Below are positions 1 through 8,509 of a stretch of 16,871 nt of DNA, piece after piece. Each line of letters begins with the position of its first letter. The stretch's first letter is position 1. A program made the position numbers and the translations under genes. The notes under the pieces were generated by a model. The model worked only from the letters and a program-made list of their open reading frames with translations. It did not search any database and was not told where the DNA came from. Origin of the DNA: Synergistales bacterium (GTDB lineage: Bacteria; Synergistota; Synergistia; Synergistales; Aminobacteriaceae); assembly GCA_025997955.1 (NCBI GenBank), contig BNVH01000076.1, positions 1 to 16,871 of the forward strand, read 5' to 3'.

Positions 1-57
1 GGTCAGTATTCTCAAGAGCTTCACCAACGTGCCCTAAGACGGGCGATGGAAGGGTAG
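1..57 (+). CDS. C-terminal end of an upstream gene, probably fliP (partial)
   Basis: An open frame runs from base 1 to a TAG at 55-57 and encodes the last 18 residues of a protein, ending RRAMEG. The stop lies 9 nt before the fliQ start. In most flagellar export operons the gene just before fliQ is fliP, so this is the expected identity. The visible tail is charged and carries no diagnostic FliP motif; it would be an extra cytoplasmic tail after the last membrane segment. The assignment rests on gene order only. Confidence 0.45.
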   Translation, partial: GQYSQELHQRALRRAMEG

Positions 58-66
58 GCAAAACTC

Positions 67-342
67 ATGGAAACAATCCCTGTCAGTATGTTCGACATTA
101 TGGGCCATGCGGTGTGGGAGATGCTTCTTGTGACTATACCCATACTGTTAGTGGCCATGACAGTCGGGCTTATCATCGGCATTTTGCAGACCGCCACATC
201 TATTCAAGAGCAGACTCTTATCTTTATCCCCAAGATACTGAGCGTTTTTTTGTCCATAGTTATTTTGGGCCCTTGGATGGGGAACAGAATCCTCACGCTC
301 GCGCGCGAAATTCTCGGACAGTTGCAGAGGTTTATACAATGA
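67..342 (+). CDS. fliQ: Flagellar biosynthetic protein FliQ
   Basis: FliQ is a small integral membrane subunit of the flagellar type III export gate, where it assembles with FliP and FliR into the helical gate complex in the inner membrane. The 91-residue product has the usual family length and two hydrophobic segments (about residues 17-39 and 52-75). The family core is visible between them: GLIIGILQTATSIQEQTL, followed by a PK pair. The ATG at 67 has only a modest purine-rich ribosome site upstream (GGAAGGG near 48-54), which overlaps the end of the preceding gene, so coupled translation is likely. fliR follows after 25 nt. Product length, core motif and order together make this secure. Confidence 0.95.
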   Translation: METIPVSMFDIMGHAVWEMLLVTIPILLVAMTVGLIIGILQTATSIQEQTLIFIPKILSVFLSIVILGPWMGNRILTLAREILGQLQRFIQ

Positions 343-371
343 GCAATGTTAAGTCGCTGAGGGATTTATGA
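339..371 (+). CDS. Ten-codon coupling ORF between fliQ and fliR (putative)
   Basis: The ATG at 339-341 overlaps the fliQ stop (TGA 340-342). Its own stop, TGA at 369-371, overlaps the fliR start codon (ATG 368-370). The encoded peptide is MSNVKSLRDL. The arrangement would let ribosomes finishing fliQ restart, translate ten codons and hand over to fliR, bridging the only sizeable gap in the cluster. The peptide itself looks like nothing known, so any role would be in translational coupling. It could equally be chance, because a 25-nt gap offers few codons in which a stop could occur. Confidence 0.3.
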   Translation: MSNVKSLRDL

Positions 372-1177
372 AAGGGCTTGAGATTCCAGCCCAGTTTTTG
401 ATGGTGTATTGTCTCATCAATCTTCGCTTTGTGGGGATGATGTTCATTTTTCCGTTGTTTTTTACGTCCGCCACGCCGATACCGTTCAGGTTTTTATTTA
501 TAACGCTTTTGGCCGCGGCCTCAATGGGAACCATGACTAGCGAGGCCTTTTCGGCTATCGGCGAATCGGCGGTGTCCATATTTCTCTTTGAGAGTTGGAT
601 AACGGTTTTTTTTATGGCGATGCGCGAGCTCTTTATCGGTATGGCCATAGGGCTTCTCGCGGGCTTGCCGCTAATGGCTTTGCAGGTATCGGGAGAGCTC
701 ATAAGCATGGCTATGGGGCTTTCGATGGCAAGCGTTATGGACCCCTTGACGCAAAGACAGACGTCTATTATCGGACAGCTGCAATTTTTGGTCGGCCTTT
801 GGTTCTATTTCAAGTGGAACGGGCATTTGCTTTTGGTTCAGGCTGTTGTCGAGAGTCTCAAGCTCATCCCCTTAGCGAAAACGTCCTGGATACCCGCGGG
901 CGATTTGGCTATCGGAGACTGGCTTTCGGGCGCTTTCAACCTTTCTATCAGGATAGTTGTACCTTATTACTGCGCTCTTTTATTGGCTGACGTCGGGCTT
1001 GGCTTTTTAGCGCGCACCGTGCCTCAGATGAACGTGTTTGTCTTGGGGTTGCCCATAAAAATAGCGCTTGGGCTTTTTGTCCTGTCCGTCGCGCTGCCTA
1101 TGGCCGTTGAGGTGGTGTACAGGCAGCTTGAGCGATGGGTAGAGTTTGCCCTACAAAGTTCGATGGTTTGGTTATAA
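368..1177 (+). CDS. fliR: Flagellar biosynthetic protein FliR
   Basis: FliR is the multi-pass membrane subunit of the flagellar type III export gate, working with FliP, FliQ and FlhB. The 269-residue protein has the usual length and about six hydrophobic segments. Family features are visible: the N-terminal RFVGMMFIFPLF helix, the central stretch with GELISMAMGLSMASVMDP near residues 109-126, and the C-terminal region with FVLGLPIKIALGL near residues 221-233. The start at 368 is preceded by GAGGGA only a few bases upstream, a tight ribosome site, so coupling to upstream translation is plausible. Its TAA stop (1175-1177) directly abuts the flhB ATG. Confidence 0.95.
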   Translation: MKGLEIPAQFLMVYCLINLRFVGMMFIFPLFFTSATPIPFRFLFITLLAAASMGTMTSEAFSAIGESAVSIFLFESWITVFFMAMRELFIGMAIGLLAGLPLMALQVSGELISMAMGLSMASVMDPLTQRQTSIIGQLQFLVGLWFYFKWNGHLLLVQAVVESLKLIPLAKTSWIPAGDLAIGDWLSGAFNLSIRIVVPYYCALLLADVGLGFLARTVPQMNVFVLGLPIKIALGLFVLSVALPMAVEVVYRQLERWVEFALQSSMVWL

Positions 1178-2230
1178 ATGGCTGAAGAACGCAATGAGCC
1201 GGCTACGCCTAAACGGCGCGAAAAGGCGCGCTCTGAGGGAAAGGTCAGCCAAAGTAAGGATCTGACCGCTTCCGTTGAGATTTTGACTGGGCTTATCGGT
1301 CTATTGGCGTTTGGCCCCGGTATCGCTAGCGCTTTGATAGACTATATGCGTGAAACAGTGGGATTCTTGGGTGACGCCTCGCTTTTGCGCGACGGTTGGT
1401 TTTATCGCCTTGAATTTTCGGCCATATGGACGTATTTTAGCGCGTGGCTACTTTTGGGTATTATTATAGCGGTTTTTGTCGTGTCCATCGTTATTTATCA
1501 AGTAGGCTGGAAGATAACTTTCGAACCCTTCAAATTCGACCTCAACCGAATAAACCCAATCAACGGAATGAAAAAAATCATATCCATGCGCTCAATGGTG
1601 GAGCTTATCAAGGGGCTTCTAAAGTCCTCGTTTTTTGTATTTGTCATATATGTGGCCCTGCGCGATAAGCTGCCCATAGCTATGAAAGCCATTCAGTTTC
1701 CGATGGAAGACGGCGCGTTTCAAATCTGGGATCTACTGTGGGATCTCGCTATGCGCCTCGCGTTTATGCTTTTGATTATGTCGTTCTTTGACTATATGTA
1801 TCAAAAATGGGACTTTGAGAAGTCCATAAAAATGAGCAAACATGAGATAAAAGAAGAATATAAGCAAATGGAGGGAGACCCTCAGATAAAATCAAAAATT
1901 CGCCAAAAACAGCGCGAATTGGCAAGAAAAAGAATGATGTCCTCCGTGCCCAAGGCCGACGTCGTAATCACGAACCCCACCGCGTTGGCCATAGCCTTGG
2001 CGTACGACCGGGAGACCATGGCCGCGCCGCAGATTTTAGCGAAAGGCAAGGACTTCATGGCCCGCAGAATCAGAGAGTTGGCCATGCAGCACAACGTCCC
2101 CATAGTCGAAAACAAGCCCTTGGCGCGGGCGCTCTTCAATGCCGTGGAAGTGGGGGACGAGGTGCCCGAAAGCCTCTATCGCGGCGTCGCTGAGATTCTG
2201 GCGATGGTATACAAGCTGAAGAAAAAATAA
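1178..2230 (+). CDS. flhB: Flagellar export switch protein FlhB, with NPTA at the cleavage site
   Basis: FlhB is the substrate-specificity switch of the flagellar type III exporter. It has four membrane helices followed by a cytoplasmic domain that normally cleaves itself between Asn and Pro of an NPTH motif. The 350-residue product begins with the typical basic tail (PATPKRREKARSEGKV) and has hydrophobic segments at about 30-50, 85-110, 140-165 and 185-205. It then shows the linker and cytoplasmic domain (KMSKHEIKEEYKQMEGDP). The motif occurs at residues 266-269 but reads N-P-T-A, so the histidine is replaced by alanine. The C-terminal end (VPESLYRGVAEILAMVYKL) is complete. It starts immediately after the fliR stop with no clear ribosome site of its own, suggesting coupling. 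Confidence 0.95.
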   Translation: MAEERNEPATPKRREKARSEGKVSQSKDLTASVEILTGLIGLLAFGPGIASALIDYMRETVGFLGDASLLRDGWFYRLEFSAIWTYFSAWLLLGIIIAVFVVSIVIYQVGWKITFEPFKFDLNRINPINGMKKIISMRSMVELIKGLLKSSFFVFVIYVALRDKLPIAMKAIQFPMEDGAFQIWDLLWDLAMRLAFMLLIMSFFDYMYQKWDFEKSIKMSKHEIKEEYKQMEGDPQIKSKIRQKQRELARKRMMSSVPKADVVITNPTALAIALAYDRETMAAPQILAKGKDFMARRIRELAMQHNVPIVENKPLARALFNAVEVGDEVPESLYRGVAEILAMVYKLKKK

Positions 2231-2273
2231 GATATGGTATATGACATTTAATAAAAGATATTTATCCGAGTTT

Positions 2274-2279
2274 GGAGGG
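2274..2279 (+). promoter_or_regulatory. Ribosome binding site that decides the PPi-PFK start
   Basis: GGAGGG lies about 13 nt before the ATG at 2293. An in-frame TTG at 2272 lies just before this site and has no ribosome site of its own. The ATG at 2293 also puts the first family-conserved residues close to the N-terminus, as in other phosphofructokinases. Confidence 0.6.
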
Positions 2280-2292
2280 TGAAACAAAAGCT

Positions 2293-3507
2293 ATGAGCAG
2301 ATTGAAGAACATCGGTATCATCACGTCAGGGGGCGACTGCGGAGGGCTTAACGCCGTAGTGCGCGGCGCGGCGAAAGTGGCGCTGTCGAAGGGAATCGGA
2401 GCCTACATTATCCCCAGCGGTTACGCGGGGCTCTACAACCTTGTGGATTTTGATAAGTTGGTGTTGTTGGATGAAGAGCGCATCGACCATGTGAACTCCG
2501 CTTTCGCGGGGAGCGACGCGGGACACAGTCGCGTCAAGATATCAAAAATCAACGATCCCGACAAGTATAACCGTATCCTGCTGGGGCTGCGTAAATTCAA
2601 CATCGACGGACTTGTTATTTCGGGCGGAGACGACACGGGCAGCGTGGTCGTCGACTTGGTGAGAAACGGAATCGCTTGCGTCCACGCGCCAAAGACGATG
2701 GATCTTGACCTGCAAACGTACTCGGTGGGCGGAGACTCGGCGATTAACAAAATTGCGCGCATTGTGGAGGACATCAAGACAACCGGCAAAACCCACAACC
2801 GCATCATGATAGTCGAGGTGTTCGGACGATACGCCGGTCACACGGCTTTCCGAGGCGGCGTGGCGTCGGACGCGGACTGTATTCTGATCCCGGAAATTCC
2901 GGTGGACTTCGACGTTATATATGAGCACATGAAGCATCACTTTATGCGCCGCATCATGAACTCCGACGTACACGCCGGGACTTACGTCATGGTGGTGGCC
3001 GAGGGGGTCCGAGGCAAGGACGAGAAGGTTTTTTCGGACGGCGACGACGGCAAGGACTCGTTTGGCCACGTAAAGTTAGCCGGGGCGGCGCGATTTATTC
3101 GCAAGCAAATCGAGGAAATGATGGAGAAAGATCCCGAAATCCGTCAGTTCATGGACGTATCCGGCATGTTCGTCCCCGGCGTTTTCGAGACACCCGAAGT
3201 GCGCGAAGTCATCCCAGGGCACATGGTGCGCAGCGGCGCTACGTCGGCGTACGATGTGAGCTTCGGCAAGGAAATAGGCGGCGCAGCTGTGATTTTATTG
3301 GAAGAAGGACTCAGCGGCGTTACCGTGGTCGAAATAAACGACGGAAAAATTCGCTATATTCCGACAGAAGAGGCTATAGTGCAAAGGTTCGTCGATACCG
3401 CCGAAGTGTCGTTCTACGAACAGATGGATATAAGTTTTGGCCGCAAGCCAGAGCAATACGTTCCAGTGATAGAAAAATACGAGGGTCATGTGGAGCGATT
3501 TATGTAA
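2293..3507 (+). CDS. 6-phosphofructokinase family, PPi-dependent type
   Basis: This enzyme belongs to the phosphofructokinase fold family and should interconvert fructose 6-phosphate and fructose 1,6-bisphosphate. The phosphoryl-donor signature points to pyrophosphate: GGDD at residues 111-114, where ATP enzymes have GGDG, and Lys134 in PKT, where ATP enzymes have PGT. Such enzymes work reversibly near equilibrium. The catalytic segment reads T-M-D-L-D-L (135-140): the base Asp137 and Asp139 are kept, but the usual Asn between them is Leu. The N-terminal IITSGGDCGGLNAVV loop and the VEVFGRYAGH substrate region are present. At 404 residues it is longer than bacterial PfkA. It sits 62 nt after flhB, with no clear terminator or promoter seen between them. 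Confidence 0.88.
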   Translation: MSRLKNIGIITSGGDCGGLNAVVRGAAKVALSKGIGAYIIPSGYAGLYNLVDFDKLVLLDEERIDHVNSAFAGSDAGHSRVKISKINDPDKYNRILLGLRKFNIDGLVISGGDDTGSVVVDLVRNGIACVHAPKTMDLDLQTYSVGGDSAINKIARIVEDIKTTGKTHNRIMIVEVFGRYAGHTAFRGGVASDADCILIPEIPVDFDVIYEHMKHHFMRRIMNSDVHAGTYVMVVAEGVRGKDEKVFSDGDDGKDSFGHVKLAGAARFIRKQIEEMMEKDPEIRQFMDVSGMFVPGVFETPEVREVIPGHMVRSGATSAYDVSFGKEIGGAAVILLEEGLSGVTVVEINDGKIRYIPTEEAIVQRFVDTAEVSFYEQMDISFGRKPEQYVPVIEKYEGHVERFM

Positions 3508-3531
3508 CGGAAGATCTCATAGCTTATGGGT

Positions 3532-3561
3532 CGGACATCATAAAATAAAATATAGTATAAT
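3532..3561 (+). promoter_or_regulatory. Promoter-like sequence before the coiled-coil protein
   Basis: A perfect TATAAT at 3556-3561 lies 18 nt downstream of CGGACA (3532-3537), which matches the sigma-70 type -35 box at four of six positions. Transcription would start near 3568, about 29 nt before the ATG at 3597. It lies in the 89-nt gap after the PPi-PFK gene and may drive the coiled-coil gene and pfkA. Found by eye only. Confidence 0.45.
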
Positions 3562-3596
3562 TGGGCGTGGTTTTGTAGAAAGGGGGAACGTAACTG

Positions 3597-4373
3597 ATGA
3601 AATTTGACCGAGCGCTTAGGGTGAAAGTTTGCCTGTTGTTGATTATGACGGGCGTGTTTTTTGTTTGTTCGGGTGTCTTGGAGGGCGCTATTGAGGACAG
3701 GATTCTCAAATCTTGGACGAAAAGTCAGTCGCGCTCGGAGAGTGACGGAATGCAGAGCGTCAATGTAAAGGTGACCTACTACTCAGCTGAGTACGTGGAG
3801 GCGCTCATTCTCGCCGAGGCGGAGAAGAACCTCTGGACAAAGGACGAGGAGGAACGCTATCGATATACCCTCCTGAAGACGCTCAACCTCGATGAAAACA
3901 TAGCGTTTCACGTGGAATTCGATACCACCGGCACCCCGGTCTATTTACAACCATTCGACAGACATCTCAAACTTTACGTCGGCAAGAAGGCTTTGTCTCC
4001 CTCGGACTACGACAAGAGGTTTAATTTTAAGCTACAGGGAAAGCGTGACGGGATGATATGGTTTCCTCGTTTTGACGAGAAGACCGGCAAAAACCAGACG
4101 GACGGCGTCAAGGAGCTCAGACTTTTCATGAGCGGCTCCATGAGCACCGCCACGACCCCCGGCGGAGACCTTATTTTTGTGTGGAATATTACGCGCGACG
4201 ACCCGTCCGTCCTAAATAAGGGCACAGCCGCCGACAGACTTGAGTTGGATAGGCTTATAAAGCGACTGGAGAAGCTGAACGCGGATAAGGCCGGGTTTCA
4301 AAAACAGCTTGACGCTATCGACACCGAGCTCTCGGAGCTGAGCTCGCGCGTTGAGGAGATTCAACAGCGCTAA
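3597..4373 (+). CDS. Unrecognised membrane-anchored protein with C-terminal coiled coil
   Basis: I do not recognise this 258-residue protein. It begins with a basic stretch and a hydrophobic segment (about residues 11-30) that could be an uncleaved signal anchor or a signal peptide. The cysteine in this segment is not in a convincing lipobox. The middle (about 50-200) is polar, with alternating strand-like patterns and many aromatic residues, suggesting a folded extracytoplasmic domain. The last 50 residues are rich in Leu, Glu and Lys in heptad spacing, which predicts a coiled coil. A good ribosome site (AGGGGGAA, 3581-3588) precedes the ATG. It lies between two phosphofructokinase genes, but nothing in it suggests a role in glycolysis; an envelope role is more likely. 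Confidence 0.75.
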   Translation: MKFDRALRVKVCLLLIMTGVFFVCSGVLEGAIEDRILKSWTKSQSRSESDGMQSVNVKVTYYSAEYVEALILAEAEKNLWTKDEEERYRYTLLKTLNLDENIAFHVEFDTTGTPVYLQPFDRHLKLYVGKKALSPSDYDKRFNFKLQGKRDGMIWFPRFDEKTGKNQTDGVKELRLFMSGSMSTATTPGGDLIFVWNITRDDPSVLNKGTAADRLELDRLIKRLEKLNADKAGFQKQLDAIDTELSELSSRVEEIQQR

Positions 4374-4407
4374 AACATACCATATTACATAAGGAGGAAA
4401 TAATTAA

Positions 4408-5364
4408 ATGAATCGTATAGCGGTACTGACCAGCGGAGGGGATTCTCCTGGTATGAACGCGGCCATACGCGCCGTGGCCAAGACAACTGTTTATAACGGC
4501 AAGGAATGCGTTGGCGTGATGCGCGGATATGAGGGGCTTATAGACGGAGATTATATCCCGTTGGACAGGCCTGCCGTCGGGGGTATTCTGCACAGGGGCG
4601 GAACTATTCTGAAAACCGCGCGCAGCGACCGTTTCAGGACCGAGGAGGGGCGCAAGGAGGCTCTCGAAAGAATGAGGGCGGCCGGCATAGAGGGGCTTGT
4701 CGTGATAGGCGGGGACGGCTCTTTTCATGGAGCCAAGCTCCTGCACGACATGGGGATGCCCACCATCGGCGTGCCGGGCACGATAGACAACGACGTATCT
4801 GGCACGGACGAGACCATAGGCTACGACACGGCAGTCAACACCGCCCTTGAGGCTATTATGAAACTGCGCGACACGGCGTCAAGCCATGACAGACTTTTCA
4901 TAGTCGAAGTGATGGGGCGCAACGCGGGCTTTTTGGCTCTTGAGGTGGCGGTGGCTACTGGCGCTGAGTACGTCGTGGTGCCGGAGCTGCCCCTTTCGAT
5001 AGGCAAGCTCTGCCAAACGCTCAGTGAATCGCACGTACACAAAAAGAGCCACACTCTGATAATCTTAGCCGAGGGCGTGATGACCGCCAACGAGATGAAG
5101 AGCCAGCTCCAGGACACGGGCGGCTATGACGCGCGCGTGACGGTGCTTGGGTATATCCAAAGGGGCGGAAGCCCGACGGCTTTTGACACTATTTTGGCCT
5201 CGCGCATGGGAGCCTATGCCGCCGAGTCGCTCTTTGTTGGGAAGTCGGGGCTCATGGTAGGCAACATCAGCCACCGCATGGTTTTAAGCGACCTCGAACG
5301 CTCTTGGACGGAGCAGAAATCGCTCAGCCCTGAGCTTTTGGGCCTTGTCGAGAAGTTGAACTGA
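4408..5364 (+). CDS. pfkA: ATP-dependent 6-phosphofructokinase
   Basis: PfkA phosphorylates fructose 6-phosphate with ATP, the committed step of glycolysis. The 318-residue product has the standard bacterial length and aligns with the E. coli enzyme without offset at the key sites. These are the TSGGDSPGMNAAIR loop, GGDG with Asp103-Gly104 (the glycine marks ATP use), PGTIDND at 123-129 with catalytic Asp127 and Asp129, and VEVMGRNAG in the fructose 6-phosphate site. GYIQRGGSPTAFD near the C-terminus is also typical. A strong ribosome site (AAGGAGG, 4391-4397) lies 10 nt before the ATG. The gene follows the coiled-coil gene by 34 nt and probably shares its transcript. Together with the upstream PPi enzyme the cell carries two phosphofructokinase types. 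Confidence 0.96.
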   Translation: MNRIAVLTSGGDSPGMNAAIRAVAKTTVYNGKECVGVMRGYEGLIDGDYIPLDRPAVGGILHRGGTILKTARSDRFRTEEGRKEALERMRAAGIEGLVVIGGDGSFHGAKLLHDMGMPTIGVPGTIDNDVSGTDETIGYDTAVNTALEAIMKLRDTASSHDRLFIVEVMGRNAGFLALEVAVATGAEYVVVPELPLSIGKLCQTLSESHVHKKSHTLIILAEGVMTANEMKSQLQDTGGYDARVTVLGYIQRGGSPTAFDTILASRMGAYAAESLFVGKSGLMVGNISHRMVLSDLERSWTEQKSLSPELLGLVEKLN

Positions 5365-5386
5365 TCTTTTGCCGTCGAGATAGCGT

Positions 5387-6241
5387 ATGGACATCTCGAA
5401 TATTGACTTTTCTTCGCTGCGGAAAATCGTGGCGTCTGACTCTCGCTCTCGCGGAGCTTCGGCTTTGTGCCGCTCCGAGTTTTTCGCGCGGGCTTGCTCG
5501 GCTTTGAAAAACGCGCGTAGAGTGGTCATAATCACGGGGTTTTTTATCAAGAGCGCGAGCGCGCCCGAGACGGACGGACCTCCTGGCGCCGTTATTTTAG
5601 CTCGCGCTTTGGCGCGGACAGGCGTGAGCGTATCTCTTGTCACAGACGCGCGCAACTACGAGGCGCTTGTTTTTTGCTCTCGCAGTGTGAGCGGGCCTGC
5701 GGTCGCCTGTATAGACGACCCTGAAAAAATAGACGCATCGGCCGATTTGTTGGTTTTTATTGAGCGCCCCGGGCGGGCTTTGGACGGTAAGTATTACAAC
5801 ATGAAGGGCGTCGACATAAGCTCGGTGGTGGCGCCTCTTGATATGGCGGCTTTTGGCGCGCAAAGACGCGGCGGAGTAGTTATCGGTATAGGGGACGGCG
5901 GCAACGAGGCTGGCACAGGGCTTTTGCGCATAGGCTTATCGGAGGCCATGCCGGCCTACGCAAGTTGTCTTTGCGCTGTTCCGTCAACGCTCTGTTTGCT
6001 AGTCGATATATCCAACTGGGGCGCTTACGCGCTTGCGGCCGCCCTTGGACTTTTATGCGGAAAGTGGCTTGGTCTTGATGAAAACGAAGAGGAGGCAATG
6101 CTTTACGCGCTCAAAGAGGCGCGGGCCATCGACGGGGTTTTAGGGGTTTCCGGGCTGTCGGTAGACGGAGCGAGCTTGGACGAGCTCAATAAAGTATCTT
6201 TTCAGATTAAAAGCTGGTATTTAAAAAATTTTCAGGTATAA
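5387..6241 (+). CDS. D-glutamate cyclase-like protein (DUF4392 type)
   Basis: The 284-residue protein resembles the C-terminal domain family that includes D-glutamate cyclase, which converts D-glutamate to 5-oxo-D-proline. Diagnostic stretches are the ITGFF strand, PETDGPPGA at residues 60-68 followed by LARAL and a VTDAR strand, and the glycine-rich GDGGNEAGTG beginning at Gly169, in which Asp170, Asn173 and Glu174 are expected to bind metal. There is no signal peptide, so it should be cytoplasmic. It starts 22 nt after pfkA with a weak ribosome site. A role in D-glutamate turnover, for example from peptidoglycan, is possible by homology, but the substrate of the bacterial stand-alone members is not certain. 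Confidence 0.75.
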   Translation: MDISNIDFSSLRKIVASDSRSRGASALCRSEFFARACSALKNARRVVIITGFFIKSASAPETDGPPGAVILARALARTGVSVSLVTDARNYEALVFCSRSVSGPAVACIDDPEKIDASADLLVFIERPGRALDGKYYNMKGVDISSVVAPLDMAAFGAQRRGGVVIGIGDGGNEAGTGLLRIGLSEAMPAYASCLCAVPSTLCLLVDISNWGAYALAAALGLLCGKWLGLDENEEEAMLYALKEARAIDGVLGVSGLSVDGASLDELNKVSFQIKSWYLKNFQV

Positions 6242-6242
6242 T
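6214..6242 (+). promoter_or_regulatory. Weak promoter candidate before the small membrane protein
   Basis: A perfect TATAAT at 6237-6242 straddles the end of the preceding gene. The matching -35 position (6214-6219, CTGGTA) fits the consensus poorly, at three of six bases. The predicted start would be about 25 nt before the ATG at 6274. The good -10 box is the only strong point. Confidence 0.3.
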
Positions 6243-6273
6243 TAATTTTACTATCAAGTGAGACCCCGAGAAA

Positions 6274-6726
6274 ATGTACAAAGACAGAACACCGAGAAAG
6301 AGAAAACCCTTTTTTTTGTTGGTTATCCTTTTTGCTGCGGTTTTGTTGTTCCTTTCTTTTTGGATTATTCGTCAAAACGGCATTAGGTTTGGCGAATCTC
6401 TAAAAATCTATAACGTCACGTTTTCCACGGAAGTGGACGACAGATTGCGCCTTACGGGCGTTGTTTCGAGGTTTCCGTATGGGGCCATGCAGGTCTGCTT
6501 GCGTTTTGACTACAGTAAGGCCGCGCCGGACGCTGATATAAGATTATTATGGTCTTTTGGCAACAAACTCGTTCAGGCTGATTCGTATGTTCTCTCCGAA
6601 TCATTTGGCTCGAAGATTTACGGCCTTGTATTGGAAAACGGCAAACCTTTGCCAAGAGGGCTTTATTCTCTGAGTATTATCTATGACAACAAAAATCTCT
6701 CTGATTTTAGATTTGAGATTTATTAG
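6274..6726 (+). CDS. Small membrane-anchored hypothetical protein
   Basis: I do not recognise this 150-residue product. It has a very basic N-terminus (KDRTPRKRKP), one hydrophobic helix at about residues 12-34, and then an extracytoplasmic part of about 115 residues with alternating strand-like patterns that looks like a small beta-sandwich. This topology (inside-basic, one helix, outside domain) suits an envelope protein. The gene stands 32 nt after the cyclase-like gene, and the leader of rho begins 42 nt beyond it. The ribosome site before its ATG is weak. Its presence upstream of rho gives no clue to function. Confidence 0.65.
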   Translation: MYKDRTPRKRKPFFLLVILFAAVLLFLSFWIIRQNGIRFGESLKIYNVTFSTEVDDRLRLTGVVSRFPYGAMQVCLRFDYSKAAPDADIRLLWSFGNKLVQADSYVLSESFGSKIYGLVLENGKPLPRGLYSLSIIYDNKNLSDFRFEIY

Positions 6727-6756
6727 GGATATTTTTTTGAGCGTATCCTGTTTTAT

Positions 6757-6763
6757 GAGGTGA
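6757..6763 (+). promoter_or_regulatory. Strong ribosome binding site of the rho leader ORF
   Basis: GAGGTGA lies 5 nt before the ATG at 6769 and is the best ribosome site in this stretch. The rho start at 6828 has only a weak AAAGGT ahead of it, so ribosome loading for rho probably depends on this site. Confidence 0.6.
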
Positions 6764-6768
6764 GAGCA

Positions 6769-6827
6769 ATGGAAAGAGTAAGTGTAAAGGTAAAACAGCA
6801 TGGCTATCGCAAAGGTACCGCACTGTG

Positions 6828-6828
<1 letters not shown>
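6769..6828 (+). CDS. 19-residue leader peptide ORF coupled to rho (putative)
   Basis: ATG at 6769 opens a 19-codon frame encoding MERVSVKVKQHGYRKGTAL. The TGA stop (6826-6828) shares its last base with the rho ATG (6828-6830). It has a strong ribosome site, whereas rho does not, so translation of rho likely depends on termination of this leader. The peptide is basic and matches nothing I know. In E. coli rho also follows a leader ORF (rhoL) and is autoregulated by attenuation. A parallel arrangement here is an inference from position, not from similarity of the peptide. Confidence 0.5.
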
Positions 6829-8492
<1,664 letters not shown>

Positions 8493-8509
8493 CAGAGATT
8501 GGAATTATC

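Noticed and set aside
2231..2292. Possible promoter before the PPi-PFK gene
   Set aside because: ATGACA at 2241-2246 resembles a -35 box, but no -10 box lies at a fitting distance. The nearest AT-rich hexamer is only 12 nt away.
2542..3069. A 175-residue minus-strand open frame inside the PPi-PFK gene
   Set aside because: It lies wholly antisense to a conserved enzyme, has a His/Val/Arg-rich shadow composition, and no ribosome site.
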